From positions 1-6,052 of the forward strand of contig JAAEMD010000584.1 of the NCBI GenBank assembly GCA_024225875.1: a stretch of 6,052 bases of DNA, in the 5' to 3' direction. Under the pieces are notes generated by a model. The model did not search any database. It worked only from the letters and a program-made list of their open reading frames with translations, and was not told the origin of the DNA. This document shows, piece after piece, positions 5,958 through 6,052 of this stretch. Made by a program: the position numbers and the translations under genes. Each line of letters starts with the position of its first letter. The stretch's first letter is position 1. The DNA is from a bacterium (GTDB lineage Bacteria; Margulisbacteria; Marinamargulisbacteria; JAAEMD01).

Positions 5958-6052
5958 TTATTAATTCCTAATAGACGCGCTACCTTTGCATTTTCTCTTT
6001 TAACTACCTTAGCAGCCTCTTCCATATCATAACCTAATACTCTTCCACTACC
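5903..6052 (-). pseudogene. Internal fragment of adenosylcobalamin-dependent ribonucleoside-triphosphate reductase
   Basis: The frame entering from the right edge gives GSGRVLGYDMEEAAKVVKRE, then NAKVARLLGINKAARTTTVK and PA, before changing to EFRISTH and a stop. The part '..N.KVA..LGIN.AARTT.VKPAG..' is, to my knowledge, a conserved stretch in the middle of class II (B12-dependent) ribonucleotide reductases, which reduce ribonucleotides for DNA synthesis. In the family the next residue is Gly, followed by a Thr/Ser stretch; here the similarity stops exactly at the codon after Pro-Ala (about 5926). A full enzyme is several hundred residues, so the C-terminal catalytic part is missing. This is a truncated gene, a rearrangement or an assembly join. 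The family call rests on about 40 residues. Confidence 0.5.

Noticed and set aside
1..6052. CRISPR array, tRNA or rRNA genes
   Set aside because: No regularly spaced direct repeats, cloverleaf patterns or rRNA signature strings were seen on reading.

Overview
This is an AT-rich bacterial window. It holds a few clearly recognisable housekeeping genes, one unrecognised orphan gene, and disturbed sequence at both ends. No gene fixes the taxon. RF3 (prfC), RimO and lumazine synthase are all bacterial, the spacing is tight, and Shine-Dalgarno sequences (GGAGG, AGAGG) precede two of the genes. I therefore infer a low-GC bacterium and do not name a phylum.

Layout. Bases 3-137 carry the 3' end of an open frame on the + strand whose tail is faintly transposase-like. 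An imperfect stem-loop (141-182) follows. A hypothetical, possibly decaying gene then runs on the - strand (162-524); its frame continues upstream through one in-frame TAA. The + strand next carries ribH (768-1232, lumazine synthase, riboflavin pathway) and, 14 bases later, rimO (1247-2533, ribosomal protein S12 methylthiotransferase), probably co-transcribed. prfC (release factor 3, 2541-4121) converges on rimO with only 7 bases between them. A very AT-rich divergent spacer (4122-4399) separates prfC from an unrecognised 227-residue gene (4400-5083). That protein contains an embedded double-glycine leader-like motif with the only two cysteines just after it. A HAD-family phosphatase (5101-5724, - strand) converges on it. 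The HAD start codon overlaps the stop of a further - strand reading frame by ATGA, so the two look translationally coupled. That upstream gene has lost its 5' part: at about 5926 the sequence changes abruptly into a short piece of an adenosylcobalamin-dependent ribonucleotide reductase running to the window edge.

How the genes work together. rimO modifies the ribosomal decoding-centre protein S12 and prfC acts in translation termination, so they share a theme but not an operon. ribH supplies the last intermediate before riboflavin; no other rib gene and no recognisable FMN riboswitch is present. There is no clear evidence for a complete new system. The best lead is the orphan at 4400-5083. 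The most suspicious stretch is the right end, which could be a real rearrangement or an assembly chimera.
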